Assembly: GCA_037968815.1 (NCBI GenBank)
Contig: JBBKWF010000004.1
Coordinates: 1 to 64,000, forward strand
DNA: 64,000 nucleotides
Direction: 5' to 3'
From: Pseudopedobacter sp037968815
GTDB lineage: Bacteria; Bacteroidota; Bacteroidia; Sphingobacteriales; Sphingobacteriaceae
Part shown: in pieces, positions 26,271 to 35,366 of the stretch
How positions within the stretch are numbered: the stretch's first letter is position 1
Layout: the number at the start of each line of letters is the position of its first letter
Notes under the pieces: model-generated
Told to the model about the DNA's origin: nothing
What the model saw: only the letters and a program-made list of their open reading frames with translations
Databases searched by the model: none
Translations under genes and position numbers: made by a program

Positions 26271-26887
26271 TATAATCTTTTTATAAGTTTTGCAGGGTTG
26301 CCACCAACTACAGTAAATGGCTCCACATCCTTAACTACATAACTGCCTGCACCAACTACAGCACCTTCACCAATAGTTACGCCCTTTAGTATGGTGACAT
26401 TAAAACCAACCCAAGCTTTAGACTTTATCAAAATTGGGCGTGAAACTACATTTGACCAATCTTTTCTTGCGATTTCGTCGCCATTAAATTCTGTGTAATC
26501 TTTATATGACTGCGAGTTGTCATTTTTCCTTTCGTCCCAGTACACACTATGAGAGTTATGGTCGTAAATTGTGATGCCCCATGCCATTGTCACATCGTCT
26601 TCGATTTCTATTCTTGTTCTGCAAATAAAATGAGCATGGCCAATTTGAACATTATTGCCAATTTTAATTTCTCCTTTTGATGTTTCAAAAGTACAAATTG
26701 CATTTATTAAACATTTTGATCCAATGGTAACATATTTTCTGTTTTCAGGCTGACTTCTGAAATCAAGATTGAAAGACTTTATAATGGAATTTGGATTAAT
26801 ATCTAAATTTCCTCTATAGCGTTCAATGTTATTTTCTTTCTCTTTAAAGAAAATTTTTTTTATAATTTTTTTAAAGATATTCTTCAT
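26270..26887 (-). CDS. Hexapeptide-repeat acyltransferase
   Basis: A 205-residue left-handed beta-helix acyltransferase. A basic, possibly membrane-associated N-terminus (KNIFKKIIKKIFFKEK) is followed by hexapeptide turns, a catalytic-type histidine in YDHNSHSVYW, and the end VVGGNPAKLIKR. It is related to but distinct from the genes at 23601 and 26884. A role in acetylating the glycan is inferred from family and place. Confidence 0.9.
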   Translation of the reverse strand: MKNIFKKIIKKIFFKEKENNIERYRGNLDINPNSIIKSFNLDFRSQPENRKYVTIGSKCLINAICTFETSKGEIKIGNNVQIGHAHFICRTRIEIEDDVTMAWGITIYDHNSHSVYWDERKNDNSQSYKDYTEFNGDEIARKDWSNVVSRPILIKSKAWVGFNVTILKGVTIGEGAVVGAGSYVVKDVEPFTVVGGNPAKLIKRL

Positions 26888-27525
26888 TTTTCTTTAAGAC
26901 TTTTTATTGGTTTTGCAGGATTACCAGCCACTAAAGTGAAGTCTGGAATGTTATTAGTCACTACGCTTCCTGCTGCTATGATAGAGCCCTTTCCAATGTG
27001 AACTCCTTTCAAAATAATTGCGTTAAACCCAATCCATACATCATCTTCTATCTCAATCGCCTTTGTAATCACATTTGTGTTTACTTTTGGAAACCCAGAG
27101 TTAATGATTTGCTTATAGTCTTCTCGTCGCTCAATATTATTTAATGGATGCGAATTAGTGTCGTGAATGTTGACATCATGAGAGATTAGTACATTATTTC
27201 CAATTAAAATACTACTCTGAGACCAGATTTTACTTCCTTCACCAATAAAGCAGTCATTTCCAATTTTTATAGTTCCACCAGATGGAAAAATGACTAACTC
27301 GCCTCTAATATGTGTATTAATTCCTATTTTAATTTTAGCTGGAGTGTCGCTGAAATTAAGGACTTTGGCTTCAGGATAAAACTTTGAGCCATCTGCTATA
27401 TCCACCTGTGTTAAACAGCCGTTTATTTTTTTTTCATCTAAAAACTCTTCTATATTAACTGAGGTCATTAGTTTTCTAATAACAGTTTTTACCAGTTTTT
27501 TAAATTGTTTAATCAACACTTTCAT
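26884..27525 (-). CDS. Hexapeptide-repeat acyltransferase
   Basis: A 213-residue beta-helix acyltransferase. Repeats such as IGNNVLISHDVNIHDTNSHP include the catalytic-type histidine, and the end is VAGNPAKPIKSL. It overlaps the next acyltransferase by four bases and the upstream GT by four bases, so all three are translationally coupled. Two neighbouring paralogues suggest two different acylation sites, or duplication with divergence. Confidence 0.9.
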   Translation of the reverse strand: MKVLIKQFKKLVKTVIRKLMTSVNIEEFLDEKKINGCLTQVDIADGSKFYPEAKVLNFSDTPAKIKIGINTHIRGELVIFPSGGTIKIGNDCFIGEGSKIWSQSSILIGNNVLISHDVNIHDTNSHPLNNIERREDYKQIINSGFPKVNTNVITKAIEIEDDVWIGFNAIILKGVHIGKGSIIAAGSVVTNNIPDFTLVAGNPAKPIKSLKEK

Positions 27526-28466
27526 TTAAGTTTTGAAAATAGCCAAAATTTCTTTAAGATGCTTTTTAGGGTTAAAAAAACAGGATTATTACTTATATAA
27601 CTCGGAAACCACAATTTAACTTTTGGCGGTTCTGAGAAATAGTTTAACATATCCACATAATATTTCAAATGAATCTTTTCCTTTAATTGAACAGAGATCT
27701 TTTGTTCAAAAAATAGCTGTTCAACTTCTTCATCCCCACAATTTTCACCAGTACCATCAAACCCAATATTTTTAACTAATGATTCAGTAGAGAATAGGCC
27801 TAAACCATTTCTTATAAAAACAGAATGATACCATTTAATAGCCCATGATTTTTTATTCGCTAACATATTGGAAAAAGGGTAGTCGCCGAAATCAAATCTT
27901 TGTCTTAGCAATTTGTTGCTTTGAATTGCTTCCGTATTTTCAGAAGAAATATCTAGCTTATCCCATTTTGTTTTCCAAGTTGCCCAACCCCATGAACTTG
28001 TGGCTAATGGACAAAGAAAGGTGTCAGGAGTGCTGTTTCCGAAATTTATTGGAAACTGATAAGCATTTATCGAATAAACATTTTGATTATCCTGATAAAC
28101 ATTTAAGCCGTCATTACAATAATTTAGAAAAAATGGAGAAGTCACTAAATCATCTTCTAATACAATGATTTTTCCATGTTTATTTAAAATTTCAGTAACT
28201 CCGGTGATCACGTTTTCCGCAAGTCCTAAGTTTTTTTCTCTTTCAATAATATAGACTTCCTTGCACCACTTAGTACTCTTAATAACCTGTCTGGTTTTTT
28301 TAAATTCAGATTTTTGCGTTTCTGTTGCATCAGCTTTTAAACCATCTGAGAAAATAAATAAAGTTGATTCTTTAGCAAGTTCATTCGCCATTAAAGCCTG
28401 CAGGGTTTGTTCAGTGTGCCAAGGACGGTTATAAACGAAAAGAGCAATAGGGGCTAAACTAGACAT
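27522..28466 (-). CDS. GT-A glycosyltransferase (GNT-I/sugar-transferase-like)
   Basis: A 314-residue protein. APIALFVYNRPWHTEQTLQA and FIFSDGLK are typical of the bacterial group related to the GNT-I family, and IIVLEDDLVTSPFFLNY contains the acidic metal-binding motif. SSWGWATWKTKWD is another phrase seen in this group. The reaction in bacteria is mostly untested. It is separated by 28 bases from the upstream family 61 gene. Confidence 0.82.
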   Translation of the reverse strand: MSSLAPIALFVYNRPWHTEQTLQALMANELAKESTLFIFSDGLKADATETQKSEFKKTRQVIKSTKWCKEVYIIEREKNLGLAENVITGVTEILNKHGKIIVLEDDLVTSPFFLNYCNDGLNVYQDNQNVYSINAYQFPINFGNSTPDTFLCPLATSSWGWATWKTKWDKLDISSENTEAIQSNKLLRQRFDFGDYPFSNMLANKKSWAIKWYHSVFIRNGLGLFSTESLVKNIGFDGTGENCGDEEVEQLFFEQKISVQLKEKIHLKYYVDMLNYFSEPPKVKLWFPSYISNNPVFLTLKSILKKFWLFSKLK

Positions 28467-28494
28467 ATATAAAATACTTTATTAAAATGATTGC

Positions 28495-29520
28495 TTAACT
28501 CATTCTCTTAAGAGAAAGGATATAGTTTTTTAAGCGTTCTATATCAATTGTTAAGTCTGCAAAATGGGGAATGTTATTATGATCACCGCTGTTAAGTATA
28601 TAATGATAATTTATATTTAAAGCAGAAGCTAAACTAAAGTAGCAATTGCTATGTGTATCTATTTCATTTCGTAGTTCTATAACATGAGTATCTTTTTCCA
28701 TAAACAGCATATTAGTTAAACTAGCTCCATGTATAGAAATAAGGAAGTCAGTATGAGTAATGATATCCATTTGTTTTAAAAAATTATATTCTTCAAAATA
28801 ATGAACTTCAATGTTTAGTGCTAAAAGCATATCTATCAACTCACTTTCGTTTGTAGCTTTTCGCCTATTCGCTTTTTCTCTGCTAATATAAACCCATTTT
28901 TTAATTGGATTTTTTTGTACGTTAATTTTTTTTATAAATATGCTTCTCAACTCTTTTATAACCTGGTCGTTATAATTGCCACTTGTATTTGCACAATGGT
29001 TGGCAACAATAAGTTTTTGACACTTTAAATTTATTTTTTTGTCTTCTTTTATAAGATAGGTATACCCTAATAAGTCTAAAGTTTCTCTCACAAAATTTTG
29101 ACTAGCAACTTCGGGTCTTAATATAATAACAGTATGATAGGAATCATCTACTTTAGAAACATTTAAAAGTCTTGGTAAGCAATCTAGAATCCAGTGAAAG
29201 TAGCCAGCGCTTAAGTCATCTGTTATCCAAATTGCTTTTTCTATCTTTATTTGTTTTAATAGAAATCTTTTTAAGATAATTTTAGTTTTGTACTGCCAGT
29301 CTAATTTAAAGGTGTGAGTATACTTACCCAGAACACACATATTATAAAATAACGTTTCCTCTACTACATGAACATTTTTGAGTTTTAAAACGTGGTTTAA
29401 AGGAATAGTCTTTTCAAATTCGTGAGCAAAAATATTTGAGTCGCTTTCTTTAAGGTTAAAAGGCGGGTTTCTGATTGAAACAAACTGTTTACTCAGTAGG
29501 TGTTTTTTCGTAAATATCAT
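28495..29520 (-). CDS. Glycosyltransferase family 61 (DUF563)
   Basis: A 341-residue protein. ISIHGASLTNMLFMEKDTHV near residue 275 is the hallmark of family 61, and YFHWILDCLPRLL near residue 108 is the second typical motif. Bacterial members occur in capsule and O-antigen loci, but their donors are rarely known. The gene has an unusually long (186-base) AT-rich upstream gap for this operon. Confidence 0.9.
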   Translation of the reverse strand: MIFTKKHLLSKQFVSIRNPPFNLKESDSNIFAHEFEKTIPLNHVLKLKNVHVVEETLFYNMCVLGKYTHTFKLDWQYKTKIILKRFLLKQIKIEKAIWITDDLSAGYFHWILDCLPRLLNVSKVDDSYHTVIILRPEVASQNFVRETLDLLGYTYLIKEDKKINLKCQKLIVANHCANTSGNYNDQVIKELRSIFIKKINVQKNPIKKWVYISREKANRRKATNESELIDMLLALNIEVHYFEEYNFLKQMDIITHTDFLISIHGASLTNMLFMEKDTHVIELRNEIDTHSNCYFSLASALNINYHYILNSGDHNNIPHFADLTIDIERLKNYILSLKRMS

Positions 29521-29706
29521 GAGATAATTTAGAATGCGTTTTAAATTTTCCGGATGTATTACTTGATGTTTTTTATTTAAACCATATTTTAATTTCGATT
29601 GTAAATAATAAACAACAAATTCTCTAATAGAATGGTATTTGTAAATTTAATAACAATTTCCGTTTACGGCGTTCAGCATTAAAACTTCCTGATTTTATTG
29701 AATATT

Positions 29707-30801
29707 TTATAGAAAAGATTCAATCTCTTTAGTGATAATTTGTAAATGTTGGTCTATCGAAAATTTTTCTTTAATTTTTAGTTTAGAATTTTCTCCAAGT
29801 TTTTGAGCAAATTGTCTGTTTTCGAAAATTCTAATTATATTTTCCGCCATCAAATCAACATCATGCTCCTTACATAATAGGCCATTATGCTCATGTTCAA
29901 TTATATCAGGTATACCTGCATGATATGTTGAGATTACGGGGATCCCGGCCGCACTTGCTTCTAAAATAGCTACAGGTGTGCCTTCCATGTCTCCAGTTTC
30001 TGCAGTTATAGAGTGTTGTAAAAAACCGATAGAATTTTCTAATAATTTCGACCATTCTTGAGGGTTAATAACACCTATTAAAGATATGTTTTCTTGAAGA
30101 TTTAAGTGAAGTATTAAATTTTTACAAACATTCCATAAAGGCCCATCACCTGCCATAATCAATTTTGCCTCAGGATATTTTTTTACCACTTGATTAAAAG
30201 CTATTATTGTATAATAGGGGGCCTTTTTATCTGCAAATCTCCCTATTGCAACAAAATTGTTGTTTTTAAAATCCGGCTTCACATCAAGAAAAAGATTGTT
30301 TGGTCCGTAAACATTATATATTAGTTTTTTTCTATCGCAACCTAGGCTAACTAACTTTTCAGTCATAACGGTAGATACTGAAAAAATAGAATTCGCATAT
30401 TTGAACAATTCTAAGTATCTAGATTTATAAACGTTTAGAGTATTGATAACAGAGGCATCATAACCGTGAAAAAAAACAAGAAGCGGTAAATTTAAGCTCT
30501 TAACAACAGCTAAACATTCAGCACCAGTAGTCCCGTACTCAGCTAATACCACATCAATCTTTTCTTTTTTCAAGCTATACTCTAAGGTAATGAGGCGGGG
30601 GTCTTTTTTCTTAATTTTGGCTTTTATAGAAATATAGAATCTGTGTAGTTTGTTTTTTATTAAATAGCCTTTTCCTTCTAAATGATTAGGAATTACATTG
30701 CCGTAATAATAAGAAATATTAAAGGGTAGGGTTTTATGGATTTTAATAAAAGTCTCAGAGTACGCATCCTCATTGATTGATAAAATAGCTAAATTTTTCA
30801 T
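29707..30801 (-). CDS. GT4-type glycosyltransferase
   Basis: A 364-residue GT-B enzyme. The donor domain starts at FVAIGRFADKKAPYYTIIAF, a phrase close to the WcaL/AmsK group, and GDMEGTPVAILEASAAGIPVI carries the EX7E motif. It begins after a 112-base spacer with overlapping hairpins at 30841-30887, so it may be controlled separately from the genes upstream. Confidence 0.91.
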   Translation of the reverse strand: MKNLAILSINEDAYSETFIKIHKTLPFNISYYYGNVIPNHLEGKGYLIKNKLHRFYISIKAKIKKKDPRLITLEYSLKKEKIDVVLAEYGTTGAECLAVVKSLNLPLLVFFHGYDASVINTLNVYKSRYLELFKYANSIFSVSTVMTEKLVSLGCDRKKLIYNVYGPNNLFLDVKPDFKNNNFVAIGRFADKKAPYYTIIAFNQVVKKYPEAKLIMAGDGPLWNVCKNLILHLNLQENISLIGVINPQEWSKLLENSIGFLQHSITAETGDMEGTPVAILEASAAGIPVISTYHAGIPDIIEHEHNGLLCKEHDVDLMAENIIRIFENRQFAQKLGENSKLKIKEKFSIDQHLQIITKEIESFL

Positions 30802-30913
30802 ATTGATTTGTAAGCAATTACAATAGTATTAAAGGTCGCTGAATTTTATTGGGTGATAGTAAAATTCAACAGTATTTTACTGCTGAAATAATTTATAATA
30901 AAAATTAGTAGTA
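30802..30913 (-). other. Structured 112-base spacer inside the operon
   Basis: The leader of the GT4 gene at 29707 has at least two mutually exclusive stem-loops (see the hairpin at 30865-30887 and the alternative stem 30841-30848 with 30860-30867). No coding frame of note. Most other gaps in the locus are under 30 bases. Confidence 0.5.
30865..30887 (-). terminator. Hairpin with following U-run: terminator or attenuator candidate
   Basis: Read on the minus strand, a 10-base-pair stem (with one G-U pair) encloses a 3-base loop, and UUUUAC follows closely. An alternative 8-base-pair stem between 30841-30848 and 30860-30867 uses bases that overlap the 3' arm and U-run. Such an arrangement fits partial termination between two GT genes, but short AT-rich stems can arise by chance. 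Confidence 0.45.
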
Positions 30914-31855
30914 CTATTTTAATAGCAGTATTCTTTTAATTTTTGATTTTGTATAATTTATAACTCTTCGATGAAGTGGAGTTTTTATAGGGTTTCCAGC
31001 CTCAGGAGGTAATTGATATAGCGCTACTAAATCAATTCCGAATTTTTTAAATCCCGTATTATATTCTTCTAAAAAGAGATTTAATACATTGTCAGAGCAG
31101 TTTAAAATCCCATTTAAAGTACTTTTAGTGAAATGAATAAATATGATAGGATATTTGTTATTAATTAAAATCTGGTCGTTTAGTAATTCTCTTTTACAAA
31201 CTCGCTCATTCCAATTAGCTACATTGCAACCTTCATGTTTAATGATGTGAATTTTTTCAAAATAAACAGGTAGTAAATTGAGATGACTTTGATCAACAAA
31301 TTGGCCATGAGCGGTATTTACCTCGCAAATTTCTAAACATCTTTCTGCCCACCATTCTAATGCATTTAATCCTTCTTTATTTGCGCCAACAAAACCACCA
31401 TTAAAAATCCCATTTGTAAATTGTAAAATATAATTTATTGGATCTTCTGAATAACTTTTACTTCTAAAATGAGGGCTCAGTAAGATGTTATTTTCATCTA
31501 ACAGATTAAATAAAAATGTATAAGAATTAAAAAAATGAATATCACAATCTATATATATTAGTTTATCTAAATTTTCTTTGTCAAATAAGTGCCTCATAAA
31601 TACAGGCTTCATGCTCCACCTATAATTATCCTTAGCATTATCAAAATACTTGTCTTTGATTTGTTTAGCTAAGTTGTCGTTTAATGAATGATAATTGATG
31701 AATTCTAAATGTGAATTGTTTTCCCCTTCAAAACCATCTGAACACACTAATACAAATAATTTTGCATTCGAATTTAGTTTTACTAGATTATCAGCTAAAT
31801 TATAAGCATAAGGAGCGTAATCGGCAGTTACGATGGTGCAAAAATTATATAACAT
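30914..31855 (-). CDS. GT-A glycosyltransferase, GT8-like
   Basis: A 313-residue protein. FCTIVTADYAPYAYNLADNL at the start and KLIYIDCDIHFFNSY near residue 100, with the DxD metal motif, indicate a GT-A enzyme similar to family 8. NGIFNGGFVGANKEGL and GQFVDQSHLNLLPVYF are other typical phrases. It probably uses a nucleotide sugar with a divalent metal. It overlaps the upstream GT2 gene by 11 bases. Confidence 0.82.
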   Translation of the reverse strand: MLYNFCTIVTADYAPYAYNLADNLVKLNSNAKLFVLVCSDGFEGENNSHLEFINYHSLNDNLAKQIKDKYFDNAKDNYRWSMKPVFMRHLFDKENLDKLIYIDCDIHFFNSYTFLFNLLDENNILLSPHFRSKSYSEDPINYILQFTNGIFNGGFVGANKEGLNALEWWAERCLEICEVNTAHGQFVDQSHLNLLPVYFEKIHIIKHEGCNVANWNERVCKRELLNDQILINNKYPIIFIHFTKSTLNGILNCSDNVLNLFLEEYNTGFKKFGIDLVALYQLPPEAGNPIKTPLHRRVINYTKSKIKRILLLK

Positions 31856-32720
31856 CTAGGGAAATTTTATAGTATTGTTTTTTAATCCTATTTAAACTCC
31901 CATTTTTTATGGGGTATAGCTTAAACTTTTTGAGATTAAATTCTGGCGTAAATTGACTAACAGACTCTTTTTTTATAATATTTAAAAAGTTTTTTTTCAT
32001 TTCTTTATACTCGAGTTTCATCATATCTAATGTCACTTCTGATATTAGATTATTTGAATGCCTCCGGTACAAAACTGTTATCTCACTTATATAGTAAACT
32101 TTTTGACTGAAATAAATAAGTCTTAACCAAAGATCCCAGTCACAAAAATATTTCACATTTGATTTGAAATTACTAGAGTTTATCAATAGTTCTTTTTTAA
32201 ACATAACTGATGGCATTGAAATTATATTCCAATGCCTAATCAAAATATTTAAATACTCTTTACTTGTGAATATATTGTTAGTTGAGTGTTTAGAAAACCA
32301 ATTGTAGTAATACCTATTTGCCCAGTGGCTTTCACTAATGATTTCGCCCTCACTATTTATAGACTTAATATTTGAATGTATGAAGTCGATTTCTGAGTCT
32401 TTATTAAAGATATTTATTTTTAGACTAAGACACTCAGGCAACATTATATCATCATCGCTGAAAATATGGATAAACTCTCCAACACAGTGTCTTAAGGCAA
32501 TATTATGATTTTCTACTACTCCAAGATTTTCCTTGTTTTTAATATATTTAATTTTAGTTTCTTTAAAGTTTTCGACAACTTCTTGTGTATGATCTGTTGA
32601 AGCATTATCAGTGACTATGATTTCAAAATCTTGATAAGTTTGATTTAAAATACTTTGTATTGCTTCTTTTAAGTAATTAGCTCTGTTAAAAGTTGGTATA
32701 ATTACACTGATTTTCTTCAT
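31845..32720 (-). CDS. Glycosyltransferase family 2
   Basis: A 291-residue GT-A enzyme. KISVIIPTFNRANYLKEAIQ, VTDNASTDHTQEVV and the metal site HIFSDDDIMLPE are all standard. The C-terminal third is Lys/Asn-rich and poorly conserved. The gene and its neighbours down to about 20 kb look clearly richer in A+T than genes on either side. Confidence 0.91.
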   Translation of the reverse strand: MKKISVIIPTFNRANYLKEAIQSILNQTYQDFEIIVTDNASTDHTQEVVENFKETKIKYIKNKENLGVVENHNIALRHCVGEFIHIFSDDDIMLPECLSLKINIFNKDSEIDFIHSNIKSINSEGEIISESHWANRYYYNWFSKHSTNNIFTSKEYLNILIRHWNIISMPSVMFKKELLINSSNFKSNVKYFCDWDLWLRLIYFSQKVYYISEITVLYRRHSNNLISEVTLDMMKLEYKEMKKNFLNIIKKESVSQFTPEFNLKKFKLYPIKNGSLNRIKKQYYKISLDVI

Positions 32721-32721
32721 T

Positions 32722-34056
32722 TTAAATTGATTTCCCCCTCATTATACAATCATCTGTCCAATAGTATTTCCATTCTGCAAAACGTCCTGCTAAAAACAAA
32801 TCAGCATCTTTAGCAGGTTGGTAGTTAGTCCAATCAGTCATTGGTAGTAAATCTTGTTCATTTCTTTCTAATCCAAATTCACTTAAGTAAGTTAATATTT
32901 GATTTAGGGAATCGCGGCGTTCATGATCAAAAATAACGTTAGCCCATTGTACCCATTTGGTATGGTAATCGATTACAGTTTCTTTACTTTTAAGGATCCC
33001 CATTTCTATCAGTTCTTCCATCACCTTTAAAGCAATTTCATCAAAGCTATTTTCAATAACTTTGTATTTCGAAAAGTAAACCTCTACTTGAACCCCTGTT
33101 TTACCAATTGGAGCATTTTCTGGGGAAAGTAGTTCGGTACAATTAATTCTTGTACAAAACTTATCCTCATCATAAACATACATCCAATTATAAGGTTTTA
33201 AAGTTTTATGGTTAGCCGTTATGTTAATCAATAGTACCGAACTACAAGAGAGTTTTTCGCTTACTTCCTTTATTTCATCGGGGGCATCACTTTTTTGGAT
33301 CAAAAGCGGTAAGGGAATGGTGGAAATTAACTTTTCATATTTGTGTATGTTCCCATCTTTAAAAGTTAATTGTTTGGTTTGGAAACTAATGCTAGTTAAG
33401 TCTTTATTGAAATCAACATTTATTCCATTTTTAATTTTTGTAACATAAGAAAAATAGCCTCCTTTTTTAGGATAGCGTATTTTTGAGATATAATGTGTTT
33501 GGTCCGATAATGGACCTTTTGCTCCACTTTTAACTACTTCAATATCTGGATAAAAAACTCTTTCGCCAACCCAATCTGTGCTCAATTTCGATGGTTCTAA
33601 TGTCCAGTATTTTTGAGTATAAGCTCTTGGAAATTCTTGGTAAAATTTCTCTCCAAAAGCCATTTTTAACCATTCTTCATAATTTAAAGGCTCATTGTTG
33701 CTTTGTTGGCCTCTAGTTTCTAGAAAATTAATTAAGCAATCTTCTCTTAATTTTTCAGGCAGGGCGTATAAATTAGATTGGGCAGGATGTGGAATCCAGT
33801 GTCCCTTATAATAGTTAGCTGTTTCTACAGGGTATTCTAAAAACTCTTGAGACACATTATCGGCCAATAGCTCTTTTACATATTCATGCTTGGTAAAAGA
33901 AACATGCGGTCCTTCATCCCAAGTAAATCCATCAACTAAATCTGAGTGGATATGGCCTCCTAGGTAATTGTTTTTTTCAAAAACAATACAGTTTTCATGT
34001 CCTAAATGATGGGATGCGCTGATACCAGATAATCCTGCTCCAAGTATGGTGTACAT
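32722..34056 (-). CDS. FAD-dependent oxidoreductase/amine-oxidase-like, polysaccharide-locus type
   Basis: A 444-residue flavoprotein. The dinucleotide-binding start is TILGAGLSGISASHHLG, followed by the FEKNNYLGGHIHSD ribose-binding segment and GFTWDEGPHVSF. This resembles protoporphyrinogen-oxidase and UDP-galactopyranose-mutase-like proteins. A near-C-terminal FLAGRFAEWKY fits the second FAD-contact region. Such genes recur in surface-glycan loci, but the substrate is unknown; a nucleotide-sugar or lipid-linked sugar is a guess. It overlaps rfbH by one base. Confidence 0.78.
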   Translation of the reverse strand: MYTILGAGLSGISASHHLGHENCIVFEKNNYLGGHIHSDLVDGFTWDEGPHVSFTKHEYVKELLADNVSQEFLEYPVETANYYKGHWIPHPAQSNLYALPEKLREDCLINFLETRGQQSNNEPLNYEEWLKMAFGEKFYQEFPRAYTQKYWTLEPSKLSTDWVGERVFYPDIEVVKSGAKGPLSDQTHYISKIRYPKKGGYFSYVTKIKNGINVDFNKDLTSISFQTKQLTFKDGNIHKYEKLISTIPLPLLIQKSDAPDEIKEVSEKLSCSSVLLINITANHKTLKPYNWMYVYDEDKFCTRINCTELLSPENAPIGKTGVQVEVYFSKYKVIENSFDEIALKVMEELIEMGILKSKETVIDYHTKWVQWANVIFDHERRDSLNQILTYLSEFGLERNEQDLLPMTDWTNYQPAKDADLFLAGRFAEWKYYWTDDCIMRGKSI

Positions 34057-35366
34057 TACTTCAGTTGATTGATGAAATTTTCAATTTTTTCTACCATATA
34101 ATCATAATGATTTTCATTCAGGCCAGGCCAAACACCTAACCAAAATGCATCATTCATTACTTTATCTGTATTTACTAAATCACCAAATACTCGATGTTCG
34201 ATATTTGCATAGGCAGGTTGTTTTAATAAATTGCCAGCAAATAATAAACGTGTTCCTATTTTGTTTGTTTCTAGGTATTGTACCAGTTCATTTCTTTTAA
34301 TTGGGCTCTTATCTCTTATGGTAATTAAAAATCCAAACCAACTTGGGTTACTGTTTTCTGTAGGTTCTGGTAATATAAAATGATCTTCAAAGGGCTTTAA
34401 TTTTTGATAAAGCAATGCGTAATTTGCTCTTCGCTTGGCTACAAAGGCATCTGCTTTTTGTAGCTGACTTAAGCCAATTGCAGCTTGAGTATCGGTTACT
34501 TTTAAGTTAAAACCAATATGTGAATAGGTGTACTTATGGTCATATCCATTGGGTAATTGTCCTAAACATTGGTCAAAACGTTTACCGCAAGTATTGTCTT
34601 TCCCTGGTTCGCACCAACAATCTCTTCCCCAATCTCTAAAGCTTTCAGTTATTTTTTTTAGGGAAGCATTATTGATTAAAACAGCTCCTCCTTCTCCCAT
34701 GGTAATGTGATGTGCTGGGTAAAAAGATAAAGTAGCTAAATCTCCGAAAGTACCTGTTTTTTGCCCGTTATAGGTTGCGCCTAAACTATCACAATCATCT
34801 TCAATTAACCATAGATTGTATTTTTTACAAATAGCTGTAACCACAGCTAAATTAAAAGGATTACCTAAAGTATGCGCCAACATAATGGCTTTGGTTTTTG
34901 GGCTTATAGCGGCTTCTATTTCCTCAGCCTTAATATTGTAAGTTGGAATATCAATATCAATAAATACAGGAATACAACCAAATTGAATCATGGGATTAAC
35001 AGTTGTAGGAAAACCTGCCGCTACTGTGATAATTTCATCACCACTTTTTAATGCTCTATCCCCTAATTTAGGGCTAGTTAAGGCATAAAATGCAGCTAGA
35101 TTTGCAGACGATCCAGAGTTGACCAATAAAGAAAATCGACTCCCAAAATAGCTAGCCAAGGCCTTTTCAAATTGCGTCGCATACCTTCCCGTCGTCAACC
35201 AACCATCTAAAACGGCATCTACTCCAGCTAATAAATCTTGTTCATCAATTACTTTTCCAGTTACAGGAATGTAGTCTGTGCCAGGGTTGATGTTTTTACT
35301 AGTGTTTTTAGATATTGTTTGTTTAAGTTCATCTAAATTATTGAAATTAAGATTTCTGAAATCCAT
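34056..35366 (-). CDS. rfbH: CDP-6-deoxy-4-hexulose-3-dehydrase (E1, RfbH/DdhC)
   Basis: A 436-residue PMP-dependent enzyme that removes the C3 hydroxyl of CDP-4-keto-6-deoxyglucose on the way to CDP-3,6-dideoxyhexoses. It has the DegT/AHBA aminotransferase fold, but the usual PLP lysine is replaced by histidine in SFYPAHHITMGEGG (His219/His220), the mark of E1. Four cysteines at about 250, 252, 260 and 267 (CWCEPG, TCGKRFDQC) fit the [2Fe-2S] cluster of this class. It overlaps the upstream reductase gene by 20 bases. Confidence 0.95.
   Translation of the reverse strand: MDFRNLNFNNLDELKQTISKNTSKNINPGTDYIPVTGKVIDEQDLLAGVDAVLDGWLTTGRYATQFEKALASYFGSRFSLLVNSGSSANLAAFYALTSPKLGDRALKSGDEIITVAAGFPTTVNPMIQFGCIPVFIDIDIPTYNIKAEEIEAAISPKTKAIMLAHTLGNPFNLAVVTAICKKYNLWLIEDDCDSLGATYNGQKTGTFGDLATLSFYPAHHITMGEGGAVLINNASLKKITESFRDWGRDCWCEPGKDNTCGKRFDQCLGQLPNGYDHKYTYSHIGFNLKVTDTQAAIGLSQLQKADAFVAKRRANYALLYQKLKPFEDHFILPEPTENSNPSWFGFLITIRDKSPIKRNELVQYLETNKIGTRLLFAGNLLKQPAYANIEHRVFGDLVNTDKVMNDAFWLGVWPGLNENHYDYMVEKIENFINQLK

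Noticed and set aside
27845..28168. 107-codon plus-strand frame
   Set aside because: Antisense to the GNT-I-like glycosyltransferase, with no signal or motif of its own.
34056..35366. RfbH read as an ordinary sugar aminotransferase
   Set aside because: The PLP lysine is replaced by His and the four cysteines for an iron-sulfur cluster are present, so it is a dehydrase of the E1 type.
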